A stretch of DNA of 64,000 nucleotides from the NCBI RefSeq assembly GCF_000422505.1, contig NZ_AULX01000024.1, positions 62,001 to 126,000 on the forward strand, given 5' to 3'. Position numbers and translations under genes: made by a program. This DNA comes from Paenibacillus pinihumi DSM 23905 = JCM 16419. Its GTDB lineage: Bacteria; Bacillota; Bacilli; Paenibacillales; Paenibacillaceae. The notes beneath the pieces are model-generated. The model saw only the letters and a program-made list of their open reading frames with translations. It ran no database searches and was not told the DNA's origin. Positions within the stretch are counted from its first letter, which is position 1. Every line of letters begins with the position of its first letter. Positions 51,746-60,557 of this stretch are shown here, piece after piece.

Positions 51746-53494
51746 TTGATTAGTCAATTGTCTTGGAAGATTGGGGGACAACAAGGGGAGGGGGTTGAAA
51801 GTACCGACCGTATTTTTTCAACCGCGTTGAACCGGCTGGGCTATTATCTATATGGCTACCGTCACTTTTCCTCCCGTATTAAAGGCGGACATACGAACAA
51901 TAAAATCCGGATTAGCACGACCCCTCAAAGAGCGATATCCGATGATCTGGATATTCTGGTCGCTTTCGACCAGGAAAGCATCGATCTGAATGCCCATGAG
52001 CTTCGTTGCGGCGGTGTCGTAGTTGCGGATGCTAAGTTCAATCCCGCATTGCCGGAGGGCGTAAATGCAAGACTGTTCCCGGTTCCGATTACTTCGATTG
52101 CCGAGGAGCTTGGAACTTCGCTTATGAAGAATATGGTTGCTTCCGGGGCATCCTGGGCCTTGCTGGGCTTGCCGCTGGAAGTATTCAATAAAGCGGTGGA
52201 AGAAGAATTCGGACGCAAAGGCCCTGCGATTGTAGAGAAAAACGTAGAGGCAGTCAAGCGCGGATCGGAATTCGTGCTGGAGCTGGCAGGAGGACCGCTT
52301 GAGGAATTCAGGCTGGAGGCGGCTGACGGTAAGCAAAAACTGTTCATGATCGGAAATGAAGCGATCGGCCTCGGCTGTGTTGCCGCAGGCTGCCGACTGA
52401 TGTCGGCATACCCGATTACTCCTGCTTCAGAAATTATGGAATATCTGATCAAGAAGCTGCCGAAATTTGGCGGTACCGTTGTACAAACGGAGGATGAAAT
52501 TGCTGCTGCTACTATGGCAATCGGTGCTAACTATGCAGGTGTCCGTACAATGACCGCATCAGCCGGGCCGGGCTTGTCTCTGATGATGGAGGCGATTGGT
52601 CTGGCAGGCATGACCGAGACTCCGCTAGTTATCGTCGACACCCAGCGCGGCGGGCCGTCTACAGGACTGCCAACCAAACAGGAACAGTCCGACCTGAACG
52701 CTATGGTTTACGGGACACATGGTGAAATTCCGAAGGTTGTCATTGCACCGGCTACGATCGAGGACTGCTTCCATGATACCGTGGAAGCCTTCAACGTATC
52801 CGAACAATATCAGGTGCCGGTCATCGTCATGACGGACCTTCAGCTCTCGCTCGGCAAGCAGTCATGCGAACCGCTGGATTATGAATCGGTGAAGATTGAG
52901 CGCGGGAAGCTTGTCAAGGATGCTCCGGAGCTGGCTCCGAATGAGTTGTTCAAGCGCTATGAATTTACTGAGGATGGCGTATCGCCGCGTGTGCTGCCGG
53001 GTGAGAAGTATGGTCTGCATCACGTTACCGGTGTGGAGCATGATGAGACAGGACGCCCGTCAGAGAACTCTGTCAACCGCCAGAAGATGATGGATAAACG
53101 TCTGGGCAAACTCAAGGAACTATATATTCGCGATGCTATCCGAGCAGATGTGCCGCATGAGACACCAGATTTGCTCCTGATCGGCATGGGCTCGACCGGA
53201 GGTACGATTGAAGAGGCGAGACAGCGTCTGGAACAGGAGGGTGTAAAAACCGGCCATGTGACGATCCGCCAGATTCATCCGTTCCCGACAAGTCTGCTTG
53301 CTCCATATCTGGACAAGGCCAAGAAAGTGATTGTGATCGAAAATAACGCAACGGCCCAGCTTGCTTCACAAATTAAAATGAATGCAGGCTACGGGGAGAA
53401 AATTCATCATTTGCTCAAATATGACGGGAATCCGTTCCTGCCTTTGGAAGTCTACACTGCCTGCAAGGAGTTGAACGAAGATGGCTACATTTAA
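51746..53494 (+). CDS. korA: 2-oxoacid:ferredoxin oxidoreductase, gamma-alpha fusion subunit
   Basis: This 582-residue protein has an N-terminal gamma domain (LSWKIGGQQGEGVESTDRIF, about 1-190) and an alpha/pyrimidine-ThDP domain (GNEAIGLGCVAAGCRLMSAYPITPASEIMEYL, TMTASAGPGLSLMMEA, GPSTGLPTKQEQSDL). With KorB it oxidatively decarboxylates 2-oxoglutarate or a related 2-oxoacid and reduces ferredoxin. TTG 51746 is chosen: GAGGAG is 9 nt upstream and the family starts at ISQLSWKIGG. GTG 51713 is in frame but less likely. It overlaps korB by 14 nt. Confidence 0.92.
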   Translation: MISQLSWKIGGQQGEGVESTDRIFSTALNRLGYYLYGYRHFSSRIKGGHTNNKIRISTTPQRAISDDLDILVAFDQESIDLNAHELRCGGVVVADAKFNPALPEGVNARLFPVPITSIAEELGTSLMKNMVASGASWALLGLPLEVFNKAVEEEFGRKGPAIVEKNVEAVKRGSEFVLELAGGPLEEFRLEAADGKQKLFMIGNEAIGLGCVAAGCRLMSAYPITPASEIMEYLIKKLPKFGGTVVQTEDEIAAATMAIGANYAGVRTMTASAGPGLSLMMEAIGLAGMTETPLVIVDTQRGGPSTGLPTKQEQSDLNAMVYGTHGEIPKVVIAPATIEDCFHDTVEAFNVSEQYQVPVIVMTDLQLSLGKQSCEPLDYESVKIERGKLVKDAPELAPNELFKRYEFTEDGVSPRVLPGEKYGLHHVTGVEHDETGRPSENSVNRQKMMDKRLGKLKELYIRDAIRADVPHETPDLLLIGMGSTGGTIEEARQRLEQEGVKTGHVTIRQIHPFPTSLLAPYLDKAKKVIVIENNATAQLASQIKMNAGYGEKIHHLLKYDGNPFLPLEVYTACKELNEDGYI

Positions 53495-54347
53495 AGAATT
53501 CAGAAATAATGTCAAGCCGAACTGGTGCCCGGGCTGCGGAGATTTTTCCATTCAGGCGGCCATACAGCGGGCGGCAGCCAATGTAGGTCTGGAGCCGGAG
53601 AATCTGGCTGTTATCTCCGGTATCGGCTGCTCGGGACGGATTTCTGGCTATATTAACGCTTACGGACTTCACGGCATCCATGGCCGTGCACTGCCGATTG
53701 CGCAGGGTGTCAAGCTGGCGAACCGTGAACTGACTGTTATTGCCTCAGGCGGTGACGGCGACGGATTTGCCATCGGAATGGGACATACCGTACATGCCAT
53801 CCGGCGTAACATTGACATTACGTATATAGTAATGGATAATCAGATTTATGGTCTGACAAAAGGCCAAACCTCGCCGCGAAGCGCAGAGGGCTTCAAGACC
53901 AAATCGACGCCGGAAGGCTCGATCGAATCTGTCCTCTCGCCGCTAGAGATTGCGCTCTCGGCAGGAGCGACCTTTGTAGCCCAATCGTTCTCCAGTGATT
54001 TAAAACAGCTTACGGCACTGATTGAGGCGGGTCTTAACCATAAAGGCTTCTCGCTGATTAACGTTTTTAGTCCATGCGTTACCTTCAACAAGGTGAATAC
54101 GTATGACTGGTTTAAGGAAAATGTCGTGAATCTGAGCCAGTTCCCGGACTATGATCCGTCTAACCGGATGCTGGCCATGAATAAGATTATGGAGACGAAC
54201 GGACTGCTCACAGGACTCATTTATCAAAATACCGAGCGCAAGCCTTACGAGGACCTGATAACCGGATTTAAGCCGGAGGGACTCGCCCAGCAGGATTTGA
54301 AACTGACCAGCGACGAGTTTGACAAGCTGCTGTCAGAATTCAAATAA
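53481..54347 (+). CDS. korB: 2-oxoacid:ferredoxin oxidoreductase, beta subunit
   Basis: This 288-residue ThDP-binding subunit has NWCPGCGDFSIQAAIQRAA with two Cys, GIGCSGRISGYINAYGLHGIHGRALPIAQG, the ThDP motif GDGDGFAIGMGH...MDNQIYGLTKGQ, and SPCVTFN. It reads in another frame across the end of korA, giving translational coupling. The terminator and a second hairpin follow. Confidence 0.93.
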   Translation: MATFKEFRNNVKPNWCPGCGDFSIQAAIQRAAANVGLEPENLAVISGIGCSGRISGYINAYGLHGIHGRALPIAQGVKLANRELTVIASGGDGDGFAIGMGHTVHAIRRNIDITYIVMDNQIYGLTKGQTSPRSAEGFKTKSTPEGSIESVLSPLEIALSAGATFVAQSFSSDLKQLTALIEAGLNHKGFSLINVFSPCVTFNKVNTYDWFKENVVNLSQFPDYDPSNRMLAMNKIMETNGLLTGLIYQNTERKPYEDLITGFKPEGLAQQDLKLTSDEFDKLLSEFK

Positions 54348-54370
54348 GGTCTTTTGTTCAGTCAAATTGA

Positions 54371-54404
54371 AGGTATACGGCTGTATAAGCCTGTATGCCT
54401 TTTT
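54371..54404 (+). terminator. terminator of korAB
   Basis: GGTATACGGC (54372-54381) pairs with GCCTGTATGCC (54389-54399) with one bulge, then T residues. Confidence 0.7.
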
Positions 54405-54438
54405 CCGCGGACTGAAGCATCCTGCTTCAATTCCGCGG
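54405..54438 (+). other. strong GC hairpin after the korAB terminator
   Basis: CCGCGGA-TGAAGCA pairs with TGCTTCA-TCCGCGG, about 15 bp with one mismatch and a 3-nt loop. It has no T-run, so it is either a second stop element or part of the pduL leader. Confidence 0.5.
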
Positions 54439-54509
54439 CGCAACGCCTTTCTTGATTTACCCGACCCATACTGTGAAATTACTTAGAGACAAAAGGAGAA
54501 AAACAAGCA

Positions 54510-55079
54510 ATGAAAACTGTACCTGTAGGTGTGTCAGCCCGTCATATTCATCTGTCCCAGGAGCATGTAGAGCAATTATTCGGTGCCGGATACCAATTGA
54601 CAGAGATGAAGCCTCTATCCCAGCCCGGACAATATGCCGCTAACGAAACCGTCGCTGTAGTCGGTTCCAAGGGCAGCTTCGGCAAGGTGCGTATTCTCGG
54701 ACCTGCACGCAAGCAGACCCAACTGGAGGTTTCCCGCACGGATGCATTCGCACTGGGTGTTAATCCTCCGGTTAGAGAATCCGGTTCGATTGCAGGAACA
54801 CCAGGCATTACAATCCAGGGGCCAGCCGGTGAGGTTGTACTGGAAGAGGGTGTAATCGTAGCTGCGCGCCATATCCATTTCCATACTTCCGATGCCGAGA
54901 AATGGGGCATTGCTGACAAGCAGCTTCTGCAAGTGAAGCTGGAAGGCGAGCGCGGATTGATTTTGGACAATGTAATTGCCCGTGTGTCTGCTGATTTTGC
55001 TCTGGATATGCATATTGATACCGACGAGGCTAACGCTGCAGGAGCGAAAACAGGAGATACGGCGATTATTCTGGACTAG
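54510..55079 (+). CDS. pduL: phosphate propanoyltransferase / phosphotransacylase, PduL type
   Basis: This 189-residue PduL-family enzyme interconverts acyl-CoA and acyl-phosphate and is unrelated in fold to Pta. It shows VSARHIHLSQEHVEQLFG and VIVAARHIHFHTSDAEKWG, the paired His motifs that bind two zinc ions, and LGPARKQTQLEVSRTDAF. There is no encapsulation peptide and no microcompartment genes around it, so it is free in the cytoplasm. Lying after korAB it may turn acyl-CoA into acyl-phosphate for ATP, an inference. AAAGGAGAAAAAC precedes the ATG. Confidence 0.9.
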   Translation: MKTVPVGVSARHIHLSQEHVEQLFGAGYQLTEMKPLSQPGQYAANETVAVVGSKGSFGKVRILGPARKQTQLEVSRTDAFALGVNPPVRESGSIAGTPGITIQGPAGEVVLEEGVIVAARHIHFHTSDAEKWGIADKQLLQVKLEGERGLILDNVIARVSADFALDMHIDTDEANAAGAKTGDTAIILD

Positions 55080-55116
55080 CCTTTTCCAAAATATGAAGTC
55101 CGGATTGCATAGCAGC

Positions 55117-55161
55117 AAAAAACCATGCTTTGCCCTTTGCGGGATGAAGCATGGTTTTTTT
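55117..55161 (+). terminator. terminator of pduL
   Basis: AAAAACCATGCTT pairs with AAGCATGGTTTTT and T residues follow; A residues on the other side make it usable in both directions. Confidence 0.85.
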
Positions 55162-55368
55162 GTCATGCAGCCAATAAAAGTTTATTCATATTTCACTCAA
55201 ATTGCTTTATTGCTATAATGGATAAGATATGGGCATCTATGTTATAATTTTTTAATGAAATATGGAAACAATTTGTTGCCGCTGTGTGCGTGACAAAAGG
55301 CTCGTGCTTTTGTTCTGTCTTCAGTGGTAACGTTTACGCTTGAGGCTTAAAGGGGATGTGTTATTGAC

Positions 55369-56958
55369 ATGGCAAAGGAGACACAAAATCCTGCAGTCCT
55401 GGCATCAGCCAAGACAGAGAAGGATTATTCCAAATATTTCGATTTCTCGAATGCCAAAGTATTGAGCGAGGATGAGAACGGCAAGCGGGTGCGGATTAAC
55501 GGCAGAGAGATTCAAATCAAGTCCCAGCCGGATTATAAGGAAGGCAAACGCCGCGGCAAGGAAGAAATTCAGGTTCACTCTGATTTCTCGATTCCGGAGG
55601 ATATGAGATCTTTCGGTGCAGGCAAGTATTATACAATTTACACCTATGGCTGCCAAATGAACGAACATGACACCGAAGTCATGCGTGGCATGTTCGAGCA
55701 GATGGGGTACACCGCGACAGAAGACCGGACGAAGTCCGATGTTATTCTGCTGAATACTTGCGCGATCCGGGAAAATGCAGAGGACAAGGTATTCGGAGAG
55801 CTGGGTCACTTGAAGACGCTCAAGACCGAAAAGCCGGGGCTGCTGCTCGGGGTATGCGGTTGTATGTCCCAGGAGGAATCGGTTGTCACCCGGATTTTGA
55901 ATAAGCATGCCTTTGTAGATATGATCTTTGGAACGCACAATATTCACCGTCTGCCGCATCTGCTCAAGGAAGCGGTGTTCAGCAGAGAACTGGTCGTCGA
56001 AGTCTGGTCCAAGGAAGGCGACATTATCGAGAACCTGCCGAAGAAGCGGGAGGGCTTGCGCGCATGGGTCAACATTATGTATGGTTGCGACAAGTTCTGT
56101 ACCTACTGCATTGTTCCGTATACACGGGGCAAGGAGCGCAGCCGCAGGCCGGACGATGTAATTGCTGAGGTTCGCGAGCTGGCACGCCAGGGCTTCCAGG
56201 AAATCACACTGCTCGGGCAAAATGTGAATGCCTACGGCAAAGACTTTGAGGATATCGAGTACAGATTTGGCGATCTGATGCATGATATTTCGAAGGTTGA
56301 TATTCCAAGAATCCGCTTCACAACCTCGCATCCACGTGATTTTGACGATCATCTGATCGAGGTGCTGGCAGGCCGCGGCAATCTGGTCGAGCATATTCAC
56401 CTTCCGGTGCAGTCCGGCAGCACAGAAGTGCTGAAGAAGATGAGCCGCAAATATACCCGTGAGCAGTTCCTGGAGCTGGTGCGGAAAATCAAACAGGCGA
56501 TTCCTGATGTCGTGCTGACTACAGACATTATTGTCGGTTTCCCTGGAGAGACGGAAGAACAATTCGAGGATACACTGTCCCTGGTGCGTGAAGTTGGCTT
56601 CCAAGCCGGATTTACATTTATCTACTCGCCACGCGCGGGTACGCCTGCTGCTGTGATGGAGGATAATGTACCTGCCGAAGTGAAGAAGGAACGCCTGCAG
56701 CGTCTCAATGATCTTATGGCGGAAACCGCCAAGAAAGCCAATGATCAGATGAAGGGCCGCATTGTTGAAGTGCTGGTTGAAGGCGAGAGCAAGACCCGGT
56801 CTGATGTGCTATCGGGACGTACCCGTACGAACAAGCTGATCTTATTTGAAGGGCAGAAGTCGCTGATCGGACAGATGGTGAGTGTAAAGATTACCGGACC
56901 GCAGACCTGGCTGCTGAAAGCAGAACTTGTGAATGAAGAGAATGTAAAAGCGGTATAA
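55369..56958 (+). CDS. miaB: tRNA-2-methylthio-N6-dimethylallyladenosine synthase MiaB
   Basis: This 529-residue radical-SAM methylthiotransferase adds the 2-methylthio group to i6A37 in tRNAs. A ~75-residue charged N-terminal extension is followed by the MTTase domain with three cluster Cys ([34 protein letters not shown]). The radical SAM core has [20 protein letters not shown] (CX3CX2C), and the C-terminal TRAM domain [20 protein letters not shown]. The extension is usual in Bacilli. It is followed directly by ricA, as in B. subtilis (miaB-ymcA). Confidence 0.96.
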   Translation: MAKETQNPAVLASAKTEKDYSKYFDFSNAKVLSEDENGKRVRINGREIQIKSQPDYKEGKRRGKEEIQVHSDFSIPEDMRSFGAGKYYTIYTYGCQMNEHDTEVMRGMFEQMGYTATEDRTKSDVILLNTCAIRENAEDKVFGELGHLKTLKTEKPGLLLGVCGCMSQEESVVTRILNKHAFVDMIFGTHNIHRLPHLLKEAVFSRELVVEVWSKEGDIIENLPKKREGLRAWVNIMYGCDKFCTYCIVPYTRGKERSRRPDDVIAEVRELARQGFQEITLLGQNVNAYGKDFEDIEYRFGDLMHDISKVDIPRIRFTTSHPRDFDDHLIEVLAGRGNLVEHIHLPVQSGSTEVLKKMSRKYTREQFLELVRKIKQAIPDVVLTTDIIVGFPGETEEQFEDTLSLVREVGFQAGFTFIYSPRAGTPAAVMEDNVPAEVKKERLQRLNDLMAETAKKANDQMKGRIVEVLVEGESKTRSDVLSGRTRTNKLILFEGQKSLIGQMVSVKITGPQTWLLKAELVNEENVKAV

Positions 56959-56976
56959 GTGAGGGAGAAGATAGAG

Positions 56977-57477
56977 ATGACAACGAATCAGCATTCGGCT
57001 CAAACCCATAGCCATGACCATAACCACGGCCATTCCCATGATGGAATTTCAGGATGCACGGTCCCGAAATTTGATACACGCGACTTGATTGTGAAAGAAG
57101 ACATTATGTCCAAGGCAAAAGAACTGGCTCAAATGCTCTTCCAATCAGAGGAAATTCAGCATTATCAACGTGCTGAAAAACAAATCCAGAACAATGATCG
57201 GATTCAGGGCTTAATCAGCCAAATGAAAAAGAAGCAAAAAGAGATCGTGGCGTTCCAATCTTTTAACAATCCGTCGATGGTAGCAAAAATCGAGGGTGAG
57301 ATTGAATCGCTGCAGGACGAATTGGACGGTATCCCGATTGTGACGGAATTCCAGCAAAGCCAGTCCGACATTAACTATTTGCTGCAACTGGTTGTCTCGG
57401 TTATCCGGGATACAGTAGCTGAGAAGATTAATGTAGAGGATTCCGAAGCGGACGAGCCTGAGGAATGTATCGAATAA
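56977..57477 (+). CDS. ricA: RicA/YmcA family protein with His-rich N-terminus
   Basis: This 166-residue YlbF/YmcA-family helical protein has SKAKELAQMLFQSEEIQHYQRAE, QIQNNDRIQGLISQMKKKQKEIVAFQ and GIPIVTEFQQSQSDINYLLQLVV. In B. subtilis RicA with RicF and RicT forms the Fe-S-containing Y-complex that affects RNase Y, sporulation, biofilm and competence. Here the N-terminal ~30 residues carry HSHDHNHGHSHD and a Cys (GCTVPKFD), absent from the B. subtilis protein as I remember it. A C-terminal Cys (ECIE) is kept. ATG 56977 follows GAGGGAG by 9 nt; GTG 56959 is less likely. Confidence 0.88.
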   Translation: MTTNQHSAQTHSHDHNHGHSHDGISGCTVPKFDTRDLIVKEDIMSKAKELAQMLFQSEEIQHYQRAEKQIQNNDRIQGLISQMKKKQKEIVAFQSFNNPSMVAKIEGEIESLQDELDGIPIVTEFQQSQSDINYLLQLVVSVIRDTVAEKINVEDSEADEPEECIE

Positions 57478-57490
57478 TTGAACATTTTCG

Positions 57491-57525
57491 AATAAAGCGT
57501 GTCCTGAGGGCACGCTTTATTTATA
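57491..57525 (+). terminator. terminator of miaB-ricA
   Basis: AATAAAGCGTG (57491-57501) pairs perfectly with CACGCTTTATT (57511-57521), with a T/A tail. Confidence 0.8.
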
Positions 57526-57645
57526 ATAAAAGCAATTATACAACCGGTTTGCATATATTTTTATACTTCGAAACGGGACGCAGTTATTGTCAAGATTAGG
57601 CTGCTTTACATCTGTTCATGTCTTAAGCTTCGGGGAAGGAGATGG

Positions 57646-59670
57646 ATGATGCCTGACTGGTCTTATCATTCTTTATTCAAGCCTGTACTGTTCCGCCTGC
57701 CGCCGGAGCAGGCACGGAAGCTGACATTATCGGCAATTGGACTGCTGGGTCGTCTTCCTTTCGGTTCAGGACTGAAATTAATCGATTGGATGGGCCATAT
57801 GGCGCCCCCTGCCGCGCTCCAGAACCGTCTTGGTAAATTGGAGCTGAGTTCACCAGTGGGTCTGTCTGATGCTGTTGATCCCCTCCTTTTGGGGACGGAA
57901 TCATTTACCCGGTTCGGCTTCGGCTTTATTATGCTTGGAGCAGTTGCGCCGGAAATTGGCGGGCCGGATGACGGAACTGAATTGCGCAAGGTCTGGCAGG
58001 ACCGGGAGCGGGAGGCGCTATGTTATAACCGCCGCACGGAGCGGTCAGATACAGGTACGCTGCTTAACCGGCTGTCCAGACTGCCTGCTAAGCATGCCGA
58101 ACAGCCGAAGCGCGGACTTACCTGGCTTGCAGAGACTGCTCGGGAAGGGCAGCGGGCAGAAGATTGCAAACTTGTCCTCCGTTTGTCGCGTCACATCGAC
58201 TTCTGGACAGTGGATGCCTGCGGGCCGGACGGTAAAATCAACGAACCGGCGCTGCGCGAAGCTGTAGCCGTGCTGAAGCAGGCAGCCCCGGATCAGCCCT
58301 GGCTGCTGCATCTCTACCTGGATACACCTGCAGAAGAAACGGCGAGGCTCAGAGATTGGGCCAAGCAGCAAGGAGCGGCAGGAATATGGCTGGACGATAC
58401 AGCCGAGGAAGGGGCAGGTACATACGTATCCGGCCGCTGTAATCTGGAGCGTTTAATCAATAAAGTACGGCAATTAACGGTTACCGGAGAAGAAGGCTTG
58501 CCTGTAGCTGTATCGGGAGCTGCGACTGAACCGGAGGAAGGCCGGCTGCTGCTTCAAGCCGGGGCGAGCTGGCTGGCACTTCACAGTGGGATGGTGTACA
58601 GCGGGCCCGGCTTGCCAAAGCGGATCAATGAGATGTTGGCACAGGACGCGGATCAGCAAGGCCATTTGCTTCAAAGGCCCAACGGGGATTCAGCGGAGAA
58701 TGGCTGGTTCCGGGCCTTCATAAACTCACTCCGCAGCGGCTGGGGATTCATCATGCTGCTCGGAGTCGGAATGCTCATTGGGGGCCAGCTTGCCTGGCTG
58801 ATTGCCGCTACAACGATCGTGTTGCCCTATGATTTGCAATATATCGGCATGACCCGTCCGGAGCTGGAGCTGGTGAACGACCGTTTGCTGCCTTTTATGA
58901 TGCATGACCGCCTGACATTGGCTGGCACTATGATGGCTATCGGTATTCTATATATTGGGCTGGCCAGGTTCGGCATGAGACGCGGGCTACATTATGCCAG
59001 ACAGACAGTGCTCGCCTCGGCAGCTCCAGGCTTCCTCAGCTTCTTTCTCTTTTTAGGGTTTGAATATTTTGATCCGCTCCATGCGCTGGTTTCGGCATTG
59101 CTGTTCCCGTTTTTTATACTCGGTATCGCCATGCACCGGAAATACCGGTTTCACGTTCCCCCGGTTAACCGGCATAATGACTCGCGCTGGCGCGAGGGAC
59201 TGCGGGGGCAGCTTGCATTTGTTATTTTGGGATTTTCCTTGATTATTGGGGGCATTATCATCTCATTAATCGGAATGGGCAGTGTTTTTGTCCCGGAAGA
59301 TTTACTGTACCTCTGTACAACTTCAGAGGAGCTGGCTCAGCAAAATGAAAGACTTATCTCCCTTGTTGCCCATGACAGAGCCGGCTTCGGCGGTGCGCTG
59401 CTGAGTCTCGGTATCGGAGTGCTGCTGCTCAGCCTGTGGGGGTACCGGCAGGGAGAAAGCTGGATCTGGTGGACGCTTGCCATTTCCGGAATGTGTGGCC
59501 TATTTACCGGATTTGGGGTTCACATTGCAATTGGTTACGTGAATCAGTGGCATTTGTTCCCTGCGTATATTGTGTTGTTGCTCTATATTTTCGGCCTTAA
59601 GTATTCTTACCGGTATCTTCATGCCCGTCCGGCTTCAGCTTATGAACAGCCAGGAAATTTTACAGGCTGA
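57646..59670 (+). CDS. degenerate dihydroorotate-dehydrogenase-like domain fused to a duplicated membrane module
   Basis: This is a single 674-residue frame. Residues 1-350 follow class 2 DHODH (LFRLPPEQARKLTLSAIGLL; GFGFIMLGAVAPE; LLQAGASWLALHSGMVYSGPGL). Key positions are lost: the AAGxDKN FMN/substrate segment is SDAVDPLL, the core Lys of vlvKi is His (LLHLY), NTT is DDT, and the late GGI is SGA, so catalysis is doubtful. Residues ~366-510 and ~521-655 are two related membrane units. Both have a P-x-DL-x-Y helix start (LPYDLQYIG; VPEDLLYLC), an EL...N-x-RL stretch, a HDR motif (MMHDRLTLAG; VAHDRAGFGG) and a late conserved His before the last helix. AAGGAGATGG precedes ATG 57646. I do not know a function. 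Confidence 0.75.
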   Translation: MMPDWSYHSLFKPVLFRLPPEQARKLTLSAIGLLGRLPFGSGLKLIDWMGHMAPPAALQNRLGKLELSSPVGLSDAVDPLLLGTESFTRFGFGFIMLGAVAPEIGGPDDGTELRKVWQDREREALCYNRRTERSDTGTLLNRLSRLPAKHAEQPKRGLTWLAETAREGQRAEDCKLVLRLSRHIDFWTVDACGPDGKINEPALREAVAVLKQAAPDQPWLLHLYLDTPAEETARLRDWAKQQGAAGIWLDDTAEEGAGTYVSGRCNLERLINKVRQLTVTGEEGLPVAVSGAATEPEEGRLLLQAGASWLALHSGMVYSGPGLPKRINEMLAQDADQQGHLLQRPNGDSAENGWFRAFINSLRSGWGFIMLLGVGMLIGGQLAWLIAATTIVLPYDLQYIGMTRPELELVNDRLLPFMMHDRLTLAGTMMAIGILYIGLARFGMRRGLHYARQTVLASAAPGFLSFFLFLGFEYFDPLHALVSALLFPFFILGIAMHRKYRFHVPPVNRHNDSRWREGLRGQLAFVILGFSLIIGGIIISLIGMGSVFVPEDLLYLCTTSEELAQQNERLISLVAHDRAGFGGALLSLGIGVLLLSLWGYRQGESWIWWTLAISGMCGLFTGFGVHIAIGYVNQWHLFPAYIVLLLYIFGLKYSYRYLHARPASAYEQPGNFTG

Positions 59671-59779
59671 TCGATTACAAATTCGCATAGACGTTTAACT
59701 GGCAGCCAAGGTGGTAAAGGATATGCGGTTGCAAACCTCAAGGATTCCATAGATATTAATAGGCTGTGAAGCCGAAAGC

Positions 59780-59824
59780 AAAGAACCTCTGCTCGCGTAA
59801 AAGCAACGGGATCAGAGGTTCTTT
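59780..59824 (-). terminator. probable terminator of bioY (also readable on the + strand)
   Basis: AAAGAACCTCTG (59780-59791) pairs perfectly with CAGAGGTTCTTT (59813-59824). It lies between the convergent fusion gene and bioY; the minus-strand side continues as TTTGCTTTC. Confidence 0.6.
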
Positions 59825-59858
59825 GGGCTGACTTTGACTCACAGACCTTCGGCATGCG

Positions 59859-60473
59859 TCAACGCGCCTTGTGATTTGCTTGTGCAGCAGGAGCAACGCT
59901 CCTGGTACTGTGAAGACTTGGCATATAAGCGTACAATGCTGATGTCACAATGGCCGCGACAACAGATTTGATGAGATCACCTGGCAGGAACGGGAACATG
60001 CCGACTGTCATTGCCTTACCAATGGATAAATTCGCTGCATGGGCAAGCCATGGAACACCGCCGACATACGAGAGCAGGGAGCCGAAGACCATAAAGACAA
60101 CAAATAAAACGGCCAATCTCAATTGTTTGCTCCGCCCGATAGCTGGTGAAGCAAACACCTTGCGGGTGAAGTAGCCAACAACGAGCGCACATAACGGGAA
60201 CATCCAGATGAAGCCGCCAGTCGGGCCAAATACAACGGCCAAACCACCTTGACCGCCAAGCAGCGGCAAGCCAAGTGTTGTCAGTATACAGACGAACAGG
60301 ATGCTCAAAAAGCCGTAGCGTGCGCCTAAGAAAGCTCCGGCCAGCATAAGCGCAAGATTTTGCAGTGTAATCGGCACCGGGGAAAATCCAAGCGGAAGCT
60401 TGATCGCACTCATCACAATAAATAAAGCGGAGAATAGCGCGGTGTACACGATGCTGCGAATGGGACTGGACAT
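59859..60473 (-). CDS. bioY: biotin transporter substrate-binding (S) component BioY
   Basis: This 204-residue ECF S-component has six membrane helices and the BioY motifs LPLGFSPVPITLQNLALMLAG and GGFIWMFPLCALVVGY with the intervening LLGGQGGLAVVFGPTG. It captures biotin in the membrane. AAAGGAGAGATTACAT precedes the ATG on the minus strand. A BirA-type operator lies 24 nt upstream, and the fused ECF energy-coupling gene is divergent on the other side, so regulation may be shared. Biotin is needed for AccB. Confidence 0.95.
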   Translation of the reverse strand: MSSPIRSIVYTALFSALFIVMSAIKLPLGFSPVPITLQNLALMLAGAFLGARYGFLSILFVCILTTLGLPLLGGQGGLAVVFGPTGGFIWMFPLCALVVGYFTRKVFASPAIGRSKQLRLAVLFVVFMVFGSLLSYVGGVPWLAHAANLSIGKAMTVGMFPFLPGDLIKSVVAAIVTSALYAYMPSLHSTRSVAPAAQANHKAR

Positions 60474-60496
60474 TATGTAATCTCTCCTTTATTCTA

Positions 60497-60529
60497 TTGT
60501 TAACCATAAATATTTTATTTGGTTAACAA
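60497..60529. promoter_or_regulatory. BirA operator between bioY and the ECF fusion gene
   Basis: TTGTTAACC (60497-60505), a 15-nt A/T spacer and GGTTAACAA (60521-60529) form a perfect inverted repeat, matching the biotin operator of Firmicute BirA repressors in sequence and spacing. It is in the 84-nt divergent intergenic region. Confidence 0.92.
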
Positions 60530-60557
60530 AAAAGATCGTATCACAGGTTGATCGGGA

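Noticed and set aside
55405-56604. 399-codon open frame antisense to miaB
   Set aside because: miaB on the + strand has all cluster and radical-SAM motifs; the antisense frame is a by-product of codon bias.
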